Assembly: GCF_014191875.1 (NCBI RefSeq)
Contig: NZ_JACHXD010000028.1
Coordinates: 1-46,442 of the forward strand
Direction: 5' to 3'
Origin: Pseudoduganella violacea
GTDB taxonomy: Bacteria; Pseudomonadota; Gammaproteobacteria; Burkholderiales; Burkholderiaceae_D
Length of the DNA: 46,442 nucleotides
In this document: positions 1 through 8,383 of the stretch, piece after piece
Position numbering within the stretch: the stretch's first letter is position 1
Layout of the letters: each line of letters starts with the position of its first letter
The notes under the pieces: model-generated
Told to the model about the DNA's origin: nothing
The model's input: the letters and a program-made list of their open reading frames with translations, nothing else
Databases searched by the model: none
Translations under genes and position numbers: made by a program

Positions 1-432
1 CTGTTGCCGCTGTTGGCGTCGTATTCGTTGATGATGTCTAAACCATCGCCCAGGTTGAAGACATAGGTATCGTTGCCAGCACCACCGGCCAGGGTGTCGT
101 TGCCGGTGCCACCGCTGAGCACATCATCCTTATCGGCACCGGAGATCGAGTCGTTGCCACCCAGGCCGTTGATGCGGTTGGCATAGCCGTTCAGGCCAGT
201 CAAACTGTCCGCACCTTCGGTGCCATTCTGCCGGTCGAGTATGGCTGCGATATCCCAGACCGTGCCGTCGGCAAAGGCGACTTTCTCGATGCGGCTGGCT
301 GACGAATTGAAGTAGTCGACTACGGTGATCTTATCGGTGGCGTTCACGTTGAAAATGAGATCGCGGCCATTACTGCTGCGGTTGATCAGAACCGCATCAG
401 CCTTGATGCCTGTGCCGAATTGCAATGTGTCG
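1..432 (-). repeat. 432-bp in-frame tandem repeat, copy 3 (downstream-most visible)
   Basis: Each 432-bp unit encodes 144 residues: a YVFNLGDG segment, the VVDYFNSSA region and a block of GGxGND calcium-binding turns. This copy differs from 433-864 by only a scattering of substitutions. Further copies may continue beyond the window edge. Confidence 0.9.
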
Positions 433-2978
433 CTGTTGCCGCTGTTGGCGTCGTATTCGTTGATGATGTCTAAACCATCGCCCAGGTTGAAGACATAGGT
501 ATCGTTGCCCACGCCACCGGCCAGGGTATCGTTGCCGGCGCCGCCAATGAGCACATCATCCTTATCGGCACCGGAGATCGAGTCGTTGCCACCCAGGCCG
601 TTGATGCGGTTGGCATAGCCGTTCAGGCCAGTCAAACTGTCCGCGCCTTCGGTACCATTCTGCCGGTCGAGTATGGCTGCGATATCCCAGACCGTGCCGT
701 CGGCAAAGGCGACTTTCTCGATGCGGTTGGCTGAAGAATTGAAGTAGTCGACTACGGTGATCTTATCGGTGGCGCTCACGTTGAGAATGAGATCGCGGCC
801 ATTACTGCTGCGGTTGATCAGAACCGTATCGGCCTTGATGCCCGCGCCGAATTGTAATGTATCGCTGTTGCCGTTGTTGGTGTCGTATTCGTTGATGATG
901 TCTAAACCATCACCCAGGTTGAAGACATAGGTGTCGTTGCCTTGGCCGCCATTGAGCGTATCGTCGCCGGTTCCGCCGCTGAGCAAGTCATTCCCATCAT
1001 GTCCAGAAAGATTATCAGTCCCTGCAGTTCCCACCAAAAGATCTGACCGAGAAGTACCTGTAACCTCATGCTCAGAAGGAGCAGCAAACCGGACAGTCCA
1101 GCTGCTTAGTTCTTCTGTGAAGGGCCTCAGGGCTGAGGTATTGTTGATTTGAGTAGCAAGGAATTGGATCGCTGTCCAACCAATGCTCGCCAAACGTGCC
1201 TCTCCAACCGCGCTAATGAACTCAATAAGTTCAATGATGCCTTCCTGCTGGTTTGTTGCAATTGCTTGCTTAAATGCAGTCTCAAGCATTTCAAATTTTG
1301 CAGGTCCTTGGCAGTCTTCAAGTAGTAACTTCGTATACGACTTCAAATGAGTCTCTGGCACTAATGACTCATAGATATCACCTTTGAATCGCTCATAGGC
1401 CAACGAAATATTTGCCATTTGCTCCGTTGATAAAATGACTGTTATGTTGCCGGAAGATGCATCCAGCGCGGTGAGCCGGGCTTCCCCGTTGGCTCCGCCG
1501 TAAGTGAAGCCCATGAAGCATTCCACCACGCCCAGCTTGCGCACGAAGCCGTCGTAGGCCGCCGAGCCGGCAGCCAGTCCGCCCAGGTTGTAGTTCAGTT
1601 TGACGCCGCTGGGCGCCAGCGCATCGGCCTGCGCCTTCAGCGATTTCAAGCCTGCCGTGGCGGCCCACTTCTCGATGAAGCCATCGAGCCTGTCGAGCTG
1701 GCCTTGCCGCGTGGTTTGCTGAAGATAGCCCTGCACCCAATTGCCCAGGTCGCTCGACAGGCTTACCGCTTCCGACAGGTCGCGCACCCAGCCGGAACCA
1801 TGCAGCTCCGGCAGCGCCCTGGCCTGGCTGCTGAGGGCAATGTGGTCGGAGAACTGGCGGTAGAACGTATTGACCAGCAAATCCAGATTGGCGGTGGCGC
1901 CGTTGACTTCGCCCGTTGCGCCGGTGCTGCCATTGACGCGGGTAAACGCGCCGGAGGCGGTTTGCACATTGCCATTGCCGAGATCGGTACGCACCGCATT
2001 GGCGTTGACGCCGATCGACACGATGCTGTGGGTGGCCAGCGTGCTCAGCTCATTGGCCTGGCTGACGCCATCCTGGTTGAGGTCGCGCCAGATGCGCAGG
2101 TTGGCGAATACGCTGTCCAGGGTATCGATTTTCCCATCCCGGTTGGCATCGAAATCCTTGAGCGCATCAAAGCCATCGCTGGCCAGTTGGCCATTGGCTT
2201 TGCGCGTATCGACGCCAAACAGTTCGCGGCCGGTATCGATGGTGCCGTTGCCATTGCGGTCGAGTACCAGCCAGCCATCGTCGGGTTTGATCCAGCCGGT
2301 GCCCGTCTTGACGCCATCGGCATCGTGGTCGAACAGGATCACCGTGCCGTCGCGGGTGCTGGTGGTTTCAATGCCGTCGCCGTCCAGATCGAGCACGAGC
2401 GGATCGCGCCGGGGCGGCGTGCTGCCCCACGCTGCGGCATCCGCGCCGCCTTTGCCCAAGCCAAGCGCGGCGCCCAAGCCGCTGCCCAGGCCGCCAATGC
2501 CGCCCAGGTTGGTAAGACCGCTCGAGCCGGGGGGATGAAATGGATCGCCAATTTTCTTGATGTCGTCAATATTATGGGTCGGCCACAGGTCGCCCTCATA
2601 GCCCATCGTATTAAGGCCGCCTTTTTGCAAGGCCTTCCAGGTAAAGTCGATGCAGCTATTGCTCAAGCCATTGTAGTAGCGGCTAAAGCCGGCGGCTTCA
2701 GGGTTTTCCGCAAATTTCTTAATTTCATTGTATTGTGCTTCGCTTATCTCAATAGTTCTGAAGTAGTCCCTGCCTTTATAGTTTTTGCTGTCGTCCCGGT
2801 AAACCGCGCCGGGGGCGAATGGATCGCCATGGTGGCTTGCGTCGGGCGCGAAACCATAGCTTTGGCTTGGCCCGCCGGCGCCGTCGTTGAGTTCAAACCA
2901 CATATGGCCAACAGAGGATGTTTCTCCATTTGCCAGCAGGGTTCCCCTTCCTGCAACATTGATAGTTATTGTCCTCAT
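1..2978 (-). CDS. RTX-type calcium-binding protein with an N-terminal cysteine-peptidase-like domain (3' end outside window)
   Basis: One uninterrupted frame runs from ATG at 2978 to the left edge (about 992 codons); I checked frame continuity at several points. An AAGGAAG ribosome site precedes the ATG. Residues 1-125 hold GHMWFEL (His25) and NSCIDF (Cys109). That His-before-Cys order is typical of permuted NlpC/P60 or LRAT-like papain folds; this assignment is my inference. Next comes the PLVLDLDGDGIE calcium/EF-hand-like region seen in FrpC-type proteins, with DxNxDG loops (DANRDGKID, DLNQDG), then a helical stretch, then GGxGxDxxx nonapeptide repeats in near-identical 144-aa units. Such proteins are normally secreted by a type I system using a C-terminal signal, which lies outside the window. 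Two small genes upstream appear to be in the same operon. The RTX assignment is firm; the enzymatic activity is a hypothesis. Confidence 0.88.
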   Translation of the reverse strand, partial: MRTITINVAGRGTLLANGETSSVGHMWFELNDGAGGPSQSYGFAPDASHHGDPFAPGAVYRDDSKNYKGRDYFRTIEISEAQYNEIKKFAENPEAAGFSRYYNGLSNSCIDFTWKALQKGGLNTMGYEGDLWPTHNIDDIKKIGDPFHPPGSSGLTNLGGIGGLGSGLGAALGLGKGGADAAAWGSTPPRRDPLVLDLDGDGIETTSTRDGTVILFDHDADGVKTGTGWIKPDDGWLVLDRNGNGTIDTGRELFGVDTRKANGQLASDGFDALKDFDANRDGKIDTLDSVFANLRIWRDLNQDGVSQANELSTLATHSIVSIGVNANAVRTDLGNGNVQTASGAFTRVNGSTGATGEVNGATANLDLLVNTFYRQFSDHIALSSQARALPELHGSGWVRDLSEAVSLSSDLGNWVQGYLQQTTRQGQLDRLDGFIEKWAATAGLKSLKAQADALAPSGVKLNYNLGGLAAGSAAYDGFVRKLGVVECFMGFTYGGANGEARLTALDASSGNITVILSTEQMANISLAYERFKGDIYESLVPETHLKSYTKLLLEDCQGPAKFEMLETAFKQAIATNQQEGIIELIEFISAVGEARLASIGWTAIQFLATQINNTSALRPFTEELSSWTVRFAAPSEHEVTGTSRSDLLVGTAGTDNLSGHDGNDLLSGGTGDDTLNGGQGNDTYVFNLGDGLDIINEYDTNNGNSDTLQFGAGIKADTVLINRSSNGRDLILNVSATDKITVVDYFNSSANRIEKVAFADGTVWDIAAILDRQNGTEGADSLTGLNGYANRINGLGGNDSISGADKDDVLIGGAGNDTLAGGVGNDTYVFNLGDGLDIINEYDANSGNSDTLQFGTGIKADAVLINRSSNGRDLIFNVNATDKITVVDYFNSSASRIEKVAFADGTVWDIAAILDRQNGTEGADSLTGLNGYANRINGLGGNDSISGADKDDVLSGGTGNDTLAGGAGNDTYVFNLGDGLDIINEYDANSGN
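433..864 (-). repeat. 432-bp in-frame tandem repeat, copy 2
   Basis: The unit boundaries are set by the recurring CTGTTGCCG start at 1, 433 and 865, an exact 432-bp period. Most differences between copies are single bases clustered in the calcium-loop segment. Confidence 0.9.
865..990 (-). repeat. 432-bp tandem repeat, partial first copy
   Basis: The same unit recurs from 865 but similarity fades by about 990, where the RTX block meets the preceding helical region. This is the boundary copy and is more diverged than the other two. Confidence 0.7.
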
Positions 2979-2987
2979 TCGACTTCC

Positions 2988-3521
2988 TTATTTTCCGTGG
3001 TGGGCTTTGCTGAAGAATATTTTTCCTGGGATGGCACTGAGTGCCGGAGCAAGACGCAGGTATTGCAGGCTGACGAGATAAACGCCCGGTTCTAAGTTGA
3101 TGCGGGAAATGTCGGCGACCCTTCCGCCGTATGCCGCCCGGGTTTTGGGACGGTCCACCAGTTCATTCAATATTTCTTCGTTCTTATTCTTTTTGCGTAT
3201 GCGCACCTGGAAAGACGCGGGAACCCCTTGTTCGATCCACTTTCCCGAGCTGTCCAATGCGGAGGCGCCCAGAAGTTGGGCGAGCCTGGCCGCATCGCCG
3301 GGCGTGTTTTGTTCCAGGAATTTGATGCCGAGTAAGTACTGATCTTTTTCGATAATCTCAATTTCAAAAAGCACCTCTTGCCCGCTTTGCGCCGTGGCGG
3401 AAGGCAATTCAAGAGGGGGGCGCGGGATTGCCCGGCTGCCAGTGCAGGCGCCTAAGGCAAGCAGGACAAGCGCCGCGAAAAGGAGGCGGATAGCGGACGT
3501 CTTCCTCTCTGGACTACGCAT
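2988..3521 (-). CDS. Lipoprotein of unknown function, possible immunity/accessory protein for the RTX protein
   Basis: A 177-aa protein with a lipoprotein signal peptide: a basic start (MRSPERK), a hydrophobic stretch and the lipobox LGAC, giving a lipidated Cys at about residue 25. The rest is soluble and predicted to be periplasmic, with alternating beta-like segments. It reminds me of the small DUF5625-type lipoproteins, which I could not verify. It ends 9 bp before the RTX start and begins 3 bp after the stop of the 118-aa gene upstream, so the three are almost certainly cotranscribed. A lipoprotein next to a putative peptidoglycan- or lipid-acting toxin suggests periplasmic immunity; a role in RTX export or anchoring is the alternative. 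Confidence 0.8.
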   Translation of the reverse strand: MRSPERKTSAIRLLFAALVLLALGACTGSRAIPRPPLELPSATAQSGQEVLFEIEIIEKDQYLLGIKFLEQNTPGDAARLAQLLGASALDSSGKWIEQGVPASFQVRIRKKNKNEEILNELVDRPKTRAAYGGRVADISRINLEPGVYLVSLQYLRLAPALSAIPGKIFFSKAHHGK

Positions 3522-3524
3522 GGC

Positions 3525-3881
3525 TTATTCCGCCACCTTTTCTATTTTGTTTGCCTTACCCCGCTCAAAATAAACTCGAAATACTGTGCTGGCTTCGCCC
3601 GGGAATTGGGATGGGTTATCGAAAGTCATGCAGATTTCACTGTCGTCGGCGGATAAGGACTGCGCCCACATGGCTTCCAGAGGGTCGGTATGGGCAGGCC
3701 ATCTATTTTTGTCGAGAATAACTTTGTACTTAAAAGCCCCGGCCGCCAAATGGGCTTCATATGGACTCATGCCGAGCGATACGACTCCATCCAGAATGAA
3801 AGGCCTTCTATCCGCTGGAAACAGTTTCGGATGTCGCGCAAACATGACCTGCGCGTGGGCTCTGCGTTCGTCCGGTGCCAT
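3525..3881 (-). CDS. Hypothetical 118-aa protein, first gene of the RTX operon
   Basis: I do not recognise this family. The protein starts MAPDERRAHAQ, has no signal peptide or membrane segment, and contains a short helical N-terminus (about 1-45) and a mixed C-terminal half with conserved-looking aromatic residues (MTFDNPSQF, VFRVYFERG). The start at 3881 is supported by an AAGGC site 5 bp upstream. Its stop is 3 bp from the lipoprotein start. Possible roles are a cytoplasmic chaperone/adaptor for the RTX protein or a second immunity factor; both are inferred only from position. Confidence 0.7.
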   Translation of the reverse strand: MAPDERRAHAQVMFARHPKLFPADRRPFILDGVVSLGMSPYEAHLAAGAFKYKVILDKNRWPAHTDPLEAMWAQSLSADDSEICMTFDNPSQFPGEASTVFRVYFERGKANKIEKVAE

Positions 3882-4209
3882 GCTTTGCCTTGTAGTTAGG
3901 TAGCAGTGAAAATATTAGCTTAATAATAACATTCAAAATTTCAAGGCAGAAAGTGAAAAAGGATGCGGCCGTTGCGGATCTAAGCGCTTGATTTTTAGAG
4001 AAAAAAGACCTGCTTATTTAATCCTGTTTTGCAAGTCGCCAGGTAAAGCTCAAAAAGCCTGCCGTTTTGTTGAGCCTTGTTGAGAAATTCAAAATGCACT
4101 TTCGACTATATTTTCTCCACTCATGTAACGCTTGCTGTGCAGGCGCTCAGGGGAGCAGCACGGGTTTTGTTGATGTCACATGCCAGCGATGGCACACAGG
4201 AGGAATGCT
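3882..4209. other. Divergent intergenic region between RTX operon and pilus operon
   Basis: About 328 bp with no credible coding sequence. It is clearly richer in A and T than its flanks. Besides the candidate promoter at 3909-3936 I found no convincing sigma-70 or sigma-54 promoter for the pilus operon. A TATATT at 4107-4112 has no good -35 partner. The last bases hold the ribosome site of the first pilus gene. Confidence 0.6.
3909..3936 (-). promoter_or_regulatory. Candidate sigma-70 promoter of the RTX operon
   Basis: On the minus strand TTGAAT (3931-3936) and TATTTT (3909-3914) are separated by 16 bp in a locally AT-rich stretch. Transcription would begin near 3902, about 20 nt before the first start codon. 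It is a reasonable but not strong match. Confidence 0.35.
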
Positions 4210-4818
4210 TTGAGCCTCACCACATTGAATGGCGCCGCAAGGCGCACCTGCGCGGTACTTGGCCTGTCGCTTTGCTGCGGCGCACTGGCCATCGCCGTAG
4301 AAACCGGCAAGCCGGCGGCGTCCAAGCCGGCCGCCACGCCAGCCGCCAGCCAGCCGGCGGCGCCGGCCGCTGCCGCTTCCCAGGCCGCATCGCAGCCGGC
4401 CGCGCCGCAAATTGCCGCGTCCCAGCCGGAGAAGGTCAAGCCACGCGTGGCGCTGGCCAAAACGCCGCAGCGTGCCGCGAATGCCGGCAAGGGGCGTGGC
4501 GCCGCTGTGGCGGCAGCGGCGGCGCCGGTAGCGGCAACCTTGCCGGCCGTCCGCGCCGCGCAGGATGCCTGGGATATCGCCCCTTCCGACCAAACGCTGA
4601 ACGCGGCGCTGGCGCGCTGGGCGGCGGCGGCGGGATGGCAGCTGCTGTGGGAGCTGCCGGTCGATTATGCGGTGCAGGTACGCACCACGGTGTCGGGTTC
4701 CTTCGAGGAGGCCGTCGGCACCGTCATCACTAGTCTGGATAGCGCGGAGATGCCAATGAAAGCCGTTTTCTACAAGGGTAATAAAGTGTTGCGCATCATG
4801 GGCCGGGGTGTGCAATGA
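4210..4818 (+). CDS. pilL: TcpQ/PilL-like periplasmic pilus protein
   Basis: The C-terminal ~80 residues (from DAWDIAPSDQTL to the end) match the TcpQ domain of type IVb pilus and PFGI-1 PilL2 proteins, which assist the outer-membrane secretin. A signal peptide ending near CCGALAIA is followed by a low-complexity Ala/Pro/Ser/Lys linker of about 80 residues that could span the periplasm. I chose the TTG at 4210 because a perfect AGGAGG (4198-4203) lies 6 bp upstream; the in-frame ATG at 4180 would place that site inside the gene and has no ribosome site. The mature signal sequence also fits the TTG start better. It is the first gene of the pil operon, and its stop overlaps the pilN start in an ATGA. 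Confidence 0.8.
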   Translation: MSLTTLNGAARRTCAVLGLSLCCGALAIAVETGKPAASKPAATPAASQPAAPAAAASQAASQPAAPQIAASQPEKVKPRVALAKTPQRAANAGKGRGAAVAAAAAPVAATLPAVRAAQDAWDIAPSDQTLNAALARWAAAAGWQLLWELPVDYAVQVRTTVSGSFEEAVGTVITSLDSAEMPMKAVFYKGNKVLRIMGRGVQ

Positions 4819-6608
4819 TGCGCCGCCTCTCTCTCAAGCGCGGCCTGCCGCTGCTGGCCTGTGCGATGCTGGTCCTGAGCGGCTGCTCCGGCCTGGCGGA
4901 CCGCGTCTCGTCCAATATCGACGATGCGGACGCCAATACCTCCGGCCTGGTCAAGGAAGTGGGCCACAATGCGCGCGGCGCCGTCATGCCCGCCGCGCCG
5001 CGCGTGGTGCATGAAGACGGTATCTGGCTCGGCAAAAACGTGGTCAAGCTGGGCCAGCCCTCGCTGCCGCCGGTGTTCTATCAGCCGGCCACCTTCGATC
5101 GCAGCATCCACTCCCTGGCCGAACTGGCGGAGCGCCTGACGCTGCGCTCGGGCATTCCGAGCCGGGTCAATGCCGACGCCGCCACCATCGCGGCTGGCTC
5201 GTTCAAGCGTGGACGCGGCAGCCTGCCCGCCTTGCCCGCGGTCCGTCCTTCCTCCAGCTTGCCGGTATTGCCGCTGCCGCCGGGAGCGCCGGGCGAGGGC
5301 GCGCTGGCGGAAATGTCGCCACGCGGCGCGGCTAGCGCGGGCGGCGCCAATGCGAATGGCGGCGAGAACCCGGGCGGCGACGCCAACGTCAGCTTCCAGC
5401 CCGATCTGCAAGGCGGTATCCGCTTCACGTATGCAAACGGCTCGTTTAAAGGCATGCTCGATACCGTTGCCGCCCGCTTCGGCGTGTCGTGGAAGTATGG
5501 CGACGGCGTCATCCAGTTTTATCACACCGATGCGCGCACCTTCCAGATCAGCGCCGTTCCCGGCGACGCATCCTTCGCCGCTAATGTGACCAGCGGTTCG
5601 GCTTCGACCGGCGGCGTTGGCGGCGGTTCCGGCAGCTCGGGTTCGGGCGGTTCGGGCGGCGGCTCGGGCGGCAGCTCGGTCAACGCCAGCAACAGCCAGA
5701 ATACCGGCGTCGTTTCCAAGCTGTCGGTATACGCCGGCATCGAAAGCGCGGTCAAACTCATGCTTTCGCCTTACGGCAAAGTGCTGGCCGCGCCGGCCAC
5801 TGGATCGATCACCGTGGTCGATACGCCCGATACGCTGGACCGCATTGCCGCTTATCTGGAGAACGCCAACAAGGCCTTGTCGCGCCAGATCGTGATGAAT
5901 GTCACCGTGTTGTCGGTCAACCTGGACCAGGGCGACGAATATGGCATCAACTGGAACCTGGTGTACAAAAACCTGAAAACCAAATACGGCGTGGTGAACA
6001 CCTTCGCCGGTGCCAGCGACGCTGCTGGGGTCTTCTCCGCCGGTATCGTAGGCAATTCCAAATTCGCCGGCAGCTCGCTGATCATGAAAGCGCTGGCTGA
6101 ACAGGGCAAGGTGCGGCGCCAGACCACGGCGTCGGTGGTCACGCTGAACAACCAGCCGGTGCCGGTGCAGGTGGCGCGCCAGACCAGCTATCTGCAAAGT
6201 TCGCAGACCTCCATCGTGGCCCAAGTGGGAGCCACCACCACTTTGGTGCCGGGCGTGGTGACGGCAGGCTTCAATATGAGCATCCTGCCCCATGTGCTGA
6301 ACAATGGCACGGTGATGCTGCAGTTCTCGGTCGACATGTCCACCCTGCGCCGCATCCGCCCGATTGAGGGTACCAACGGCACCCGCATCGAATCGCCGGA
6401 AATCGACACCCGCAACTTCCTGCAGCGCGTGTCGATGAAATCGGGCGAGACGCTGGTCATTGGCGGCTTCGAGCAGACCGACGAGAACGTGGATCGCCAG
6501 GGCGTGGGCCAGGCTTCCAACTTCCTGCTGGGCGGCGGTGTGGCGGCCAAGAGCAATAAGGAAGTGATCGTGATCCTGATCACCCCAGTGGCCATGGCCG
6601 GAGCCTGA
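4815..6608 (+). CDS. pilN: Type IVb pilus secretin PilN, lipoprotein
   Basis: A 597-aa outer-membrane secretin that forms the pilus channel. The N-terminus has a lipoprotein signal with lipobox LSGC, typical of R64 PilN and BfpB-like secretins. Periplasmic N-domains occupy about 30-350 and are interrupted near 255-290 by a Gly/Ser-rich linker. The secretin domain fills the C-terminal ~230 residues, with motifs such as VPVQVARQTSYL and SGETLVIGGFEQTDENVDRQGVG. It overlaps the upstream gene by 4 bp and is followed 10 bp later by pilO. Length and domain order fit the family. Confidence 0.92.
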   Translation: MMRRLSLKRGLPLLACAMLVLSGCSGLADRVSSNIDDADANTSGLVKEVGHNARGAVMPAAPRVVHEDGIWLGKNVVKLGQPSLPPVFYQPATFDRSIHSLAELAERLTLRSGIPSRVNADAATIAAGSFKRGRGSLPALPAVRPSSSLPVLPLPPGAPGEGALAEMSPRGAASAGGANANGGENPGGDANVSFQPDLQGGIRFTYANGSFKGMLDTVAARFGVSWKYGDGVIQFYHTDARTFQISAVPGDASFAANVTSGSASTGGVGGGSGSSGSGGSGGGSGGSSVNASNSQNTGVVSKLSVYAGIESAVKLMLSPYGKVLAAPATGSITVVDTPDTLDRIAAYLENANKALSRQIVMNVTVLSVNLDQGDEYGINWNLVYKNLKTKYGVVNTFAGASDAAGVFSAGIVGNSKFAGSSLIMKALAEQGKVRRQTTASVVTLNNQPVPVQVARQTSYLQSSQTSIVAQVGATTTLVPGVVTAGFNMSILPHVLNNGTVMLQFSVDMSTLRRIRPIEGTNGTRIESPEIDTRNFLQRVSMKSGETLVIGGFEQTDENVDRQGVGQASNFLLGGGVAAKSNKEVIVILITPVAMAGA

Positions 6609-6618
6609 GGAGCATCGC

Positions 6619-7866
6619 ATGGCTCTCCATATTCTCCAGATCGACAAGACCCGCTTTGTCTGCGGCTTGTTCTGGCAGTCGCTGTCGCGCCCCCGCGAGC
6701 TGAATAAAGAGGCGAAGGAACTGGGCCGCAAGATCGGTTCCGACCTGATGGTAGTGCGGCGCGACCAGTCCACGGCGCAAGCCGGTTATGCGCAAAGCAG
6801 CGAGAGCGCTGGCCGTACCTTGCATTCGCTGGGCGCGGCCGTCTCCAAAACCGTGGCGCTGGAAGGCGCCTACTACGACGGCTTGCTGCAACCGGTGCAC
6901 AACTGGCTGGCGGCACTGGCCTTGCCGGACGGCCAGTGGGCTTACTTCGCCGTGCGCGACGCCAACTTCCTGCCGAATGGCGATTTCGCCGGCAGCAAGG
7001 AGGAAGTGCTGGACCGCCTGTATGGCGATTATGCGCTGGGCGGCTGGAATGTCGTCATCGGCGATGAAAGCCTGGCGGGGCAGGGCTTCCATAACTTCAA
7101 TGCGCGCCGCATCGAAAGCCTGCTGCCGCAGCGCAAGGACGGCGGCCTGCGCGTGCATCGCTGGTGGCGTCTGCGCCAGATCGCGCCGCAGCGCGTCCAG
7201 CTGTGGCGCCTGGCTGCCGGCGTGGCCCTGTGCGTCGGTGTCGGTGGCGGCGTGTTGGGCTGGCAGCATTGGCAGGCGCAGCGCCGCGCGGCGGAATTGG
7301 CCCTGCAGGCGCAGCGTGAAGCGGAACAGGCCACCGTGCAGAAGCCCTGGGCCACTCAGCCTATGCCGGCGGCCACGGTGCAGGCTTGCGCCAATCGGCT
7401 GGAGCACCTTACCCCCGGCGGCTGGCAGCTGGACGAGTATGTATGCCAGGGCGGCCAGTTCAGCTACGCCTGGTCGCGCAGCGCGGCGACGGTGGCCACC
7501 TTGCGCGAAGAGGTGCCGCAGGCGGTGATCGATGCCGGCGGCGAGAAGGCGCAATGGAGCGGGGCGCTGGCCGTGGCGGTGCAGGCCCAGGGCGAAGAGC
7601 TGCTGGTCGAGCGGCAGGTGGTTGAGCCCCTACTGGCGCAGATGCAGGGCCTGGGGCTGCAACTGCGGCTGAACAAACGCAGTGTGCCGCCGGCCTCGCC
7701 GCAAGGCGGCGCGCCAGCCTGGCAGGCTTACGGCTTCCAGCTCGACGCCAAGGGCGTCGCGCCCCAGCAGCTGGCCGCCGTGTTGCAGCGTCCCGGCGTG
7801 CGTGTCGAGAAAATCAGTTATCGCGGTATGGCGTGGTTACTTGAAGGAGTCATCTATGCAAAATAA
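6619..7866 (+). CDS. pilO: Type IVb pilus assembly protein PilO (pilin accessory protein)
   Basis: A 415-aa protein of the PAP_PilO family of R64-type pili. The first ~190 residues are cytoplasmic, with the family's start (MALHILQIDKTRFVCGLFWQSL). A single membrane segment lies near 200-220 (LAAGVALCVGVGGGVLG), followed by a periplasmic C-terminal domain. It likely links the cytoplasmic ATPase side with the periplasmic alignment complex. A GAGGAG site precedes the ATG. Its end overlaps pilP by 11 bp. Confidence 0.9.
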   Translation: MALHILQIDKTRFVCGLFWQSLSRPRELNKEAKELGRKIGSDLMVVRRDQSTAQAGYAQSSESAGRTLHSLGAAVSKTVALEGAYYDGLLQPVHNWLAALALPDGQWAYFAVRDANFLPNGDFAGSKEEVLDRLYGDYALGGWNVVIGDESLAGQGFHNFNARRIESLLPQRKDGGLRVHRWWRLRQIAPQRVQLWRLAAGVALCVGVGGGVLGWQHWQAQRRAAELALQAQREAEQATVQKPWATQPMPAATVQACANRLEHLTPGGWQLDEYVCQGGQFSYAWSRSAATVATLREEVPQAVIDAGGEKAQWSGALAVAVQAQGEELLVERQVVEPLLAQMQGLGLQLRLNKRSVPPASPQGGAPAWQAYGFQLDAKGVAPQQLAAVLQRPGVRVEKISYRGMAWLLEGVIYAK

Positions 7867-8383
7867 ATCCGAACAATACTGCCGCGCCATGTTTGCGCTG
7901 CTTCTGAGCGCTGGCGCTTTGCTGCCGGCCGGCGCTGCACGCGCCGAAACCACGGCCGCCAGCCTGACCCGCATCGAGGCGGAAACGCTGCTGCTGCGTG
8001 CCCGCGAAAAACAACTGGACGTGCAGTCTTCCATTATCAGCAAGCAGAACGAGATTGCCGCCAAGCAGACCGTGGGCGCCATGATTACGCAGACGGCGGT
8101 GGTGGGCGACCCGGTGGTGCGTGCGGTGGAGGGGGTGGGCGAGAATATGTTCGCCACGCTGGAAATGGCCGACGGCAGCATGGTCGAGGTACAGAACGGC
8201 AGCACGCTGCCGGGCGGCATGCGCATCCTCTCGATCAAGAGCAACGAGGTGATGGTGCTGACGGCGGCCCGCAAGCGCATCCGCCTGTCGGGCTATACGC
8301 AAAAGGTCAACGCCTTCAACCCGGCCACGCCTTCCCCCGGCTTGTCCATGCAGGCGCCGGCAGCGCGTGGAGGCGCGCGATGA
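7856..8383 (+). CDS. pilP: Type IVb pilus biogenesis protein PilP
   Basis: A 175-aa periplasmic protein with a signal peptide (cleavage near AARA-ETT), a coiled-coil-like segment (about 28-65) and a C-terminal domain with VEVQNGSTLPGGMRI and SGYTQKVNAF, as in R64 PilP. The start at 7856 is set by a GAAGGAG site (7843-7849); the longer frame upstream is only pilO read out of frame. It overlaps pilO by 11 bp and pilQ by 4 bp (ATGA), so translation of this block is probably coupled. It is expected to work with PilO and the secretin. Confidence 0.88.
   Translation: MQNKSEQYCRAMFALLLSAGALLPAGAARAETTAASLTRIEAETLLLRAREKQLDVQSSIISKQNEIAAKQTVGAMITQTAVVGDPVVRAVEGVGENMFATLEMADGSMVEVQNGSTLPGGMRILSIKSNEVMVLTAARKRIRLSGYTQKVNAFNPATPSPGLSMQAPAARGGAR

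Noticed and set aside
1..990. Regular repeats considered as a CRISPR or satellite array
   Set aside because: The units are 432 bp, in frame, and encode RTX calcium-binding turns; there are no spacers.
1704..3095. Long plus-strand open frame opposite the RTX gene
   Set aside because: It is antisense to a well-supported frame, has a composition typical of a reverse-complemented GC-rich gene and no recognisable domain.
4770..6773. 667-codon minus-strand frame opposite the secretin gene
   Set aside because: Same reason: low-complexity His/Arg/Gly-rich translation with no domain.
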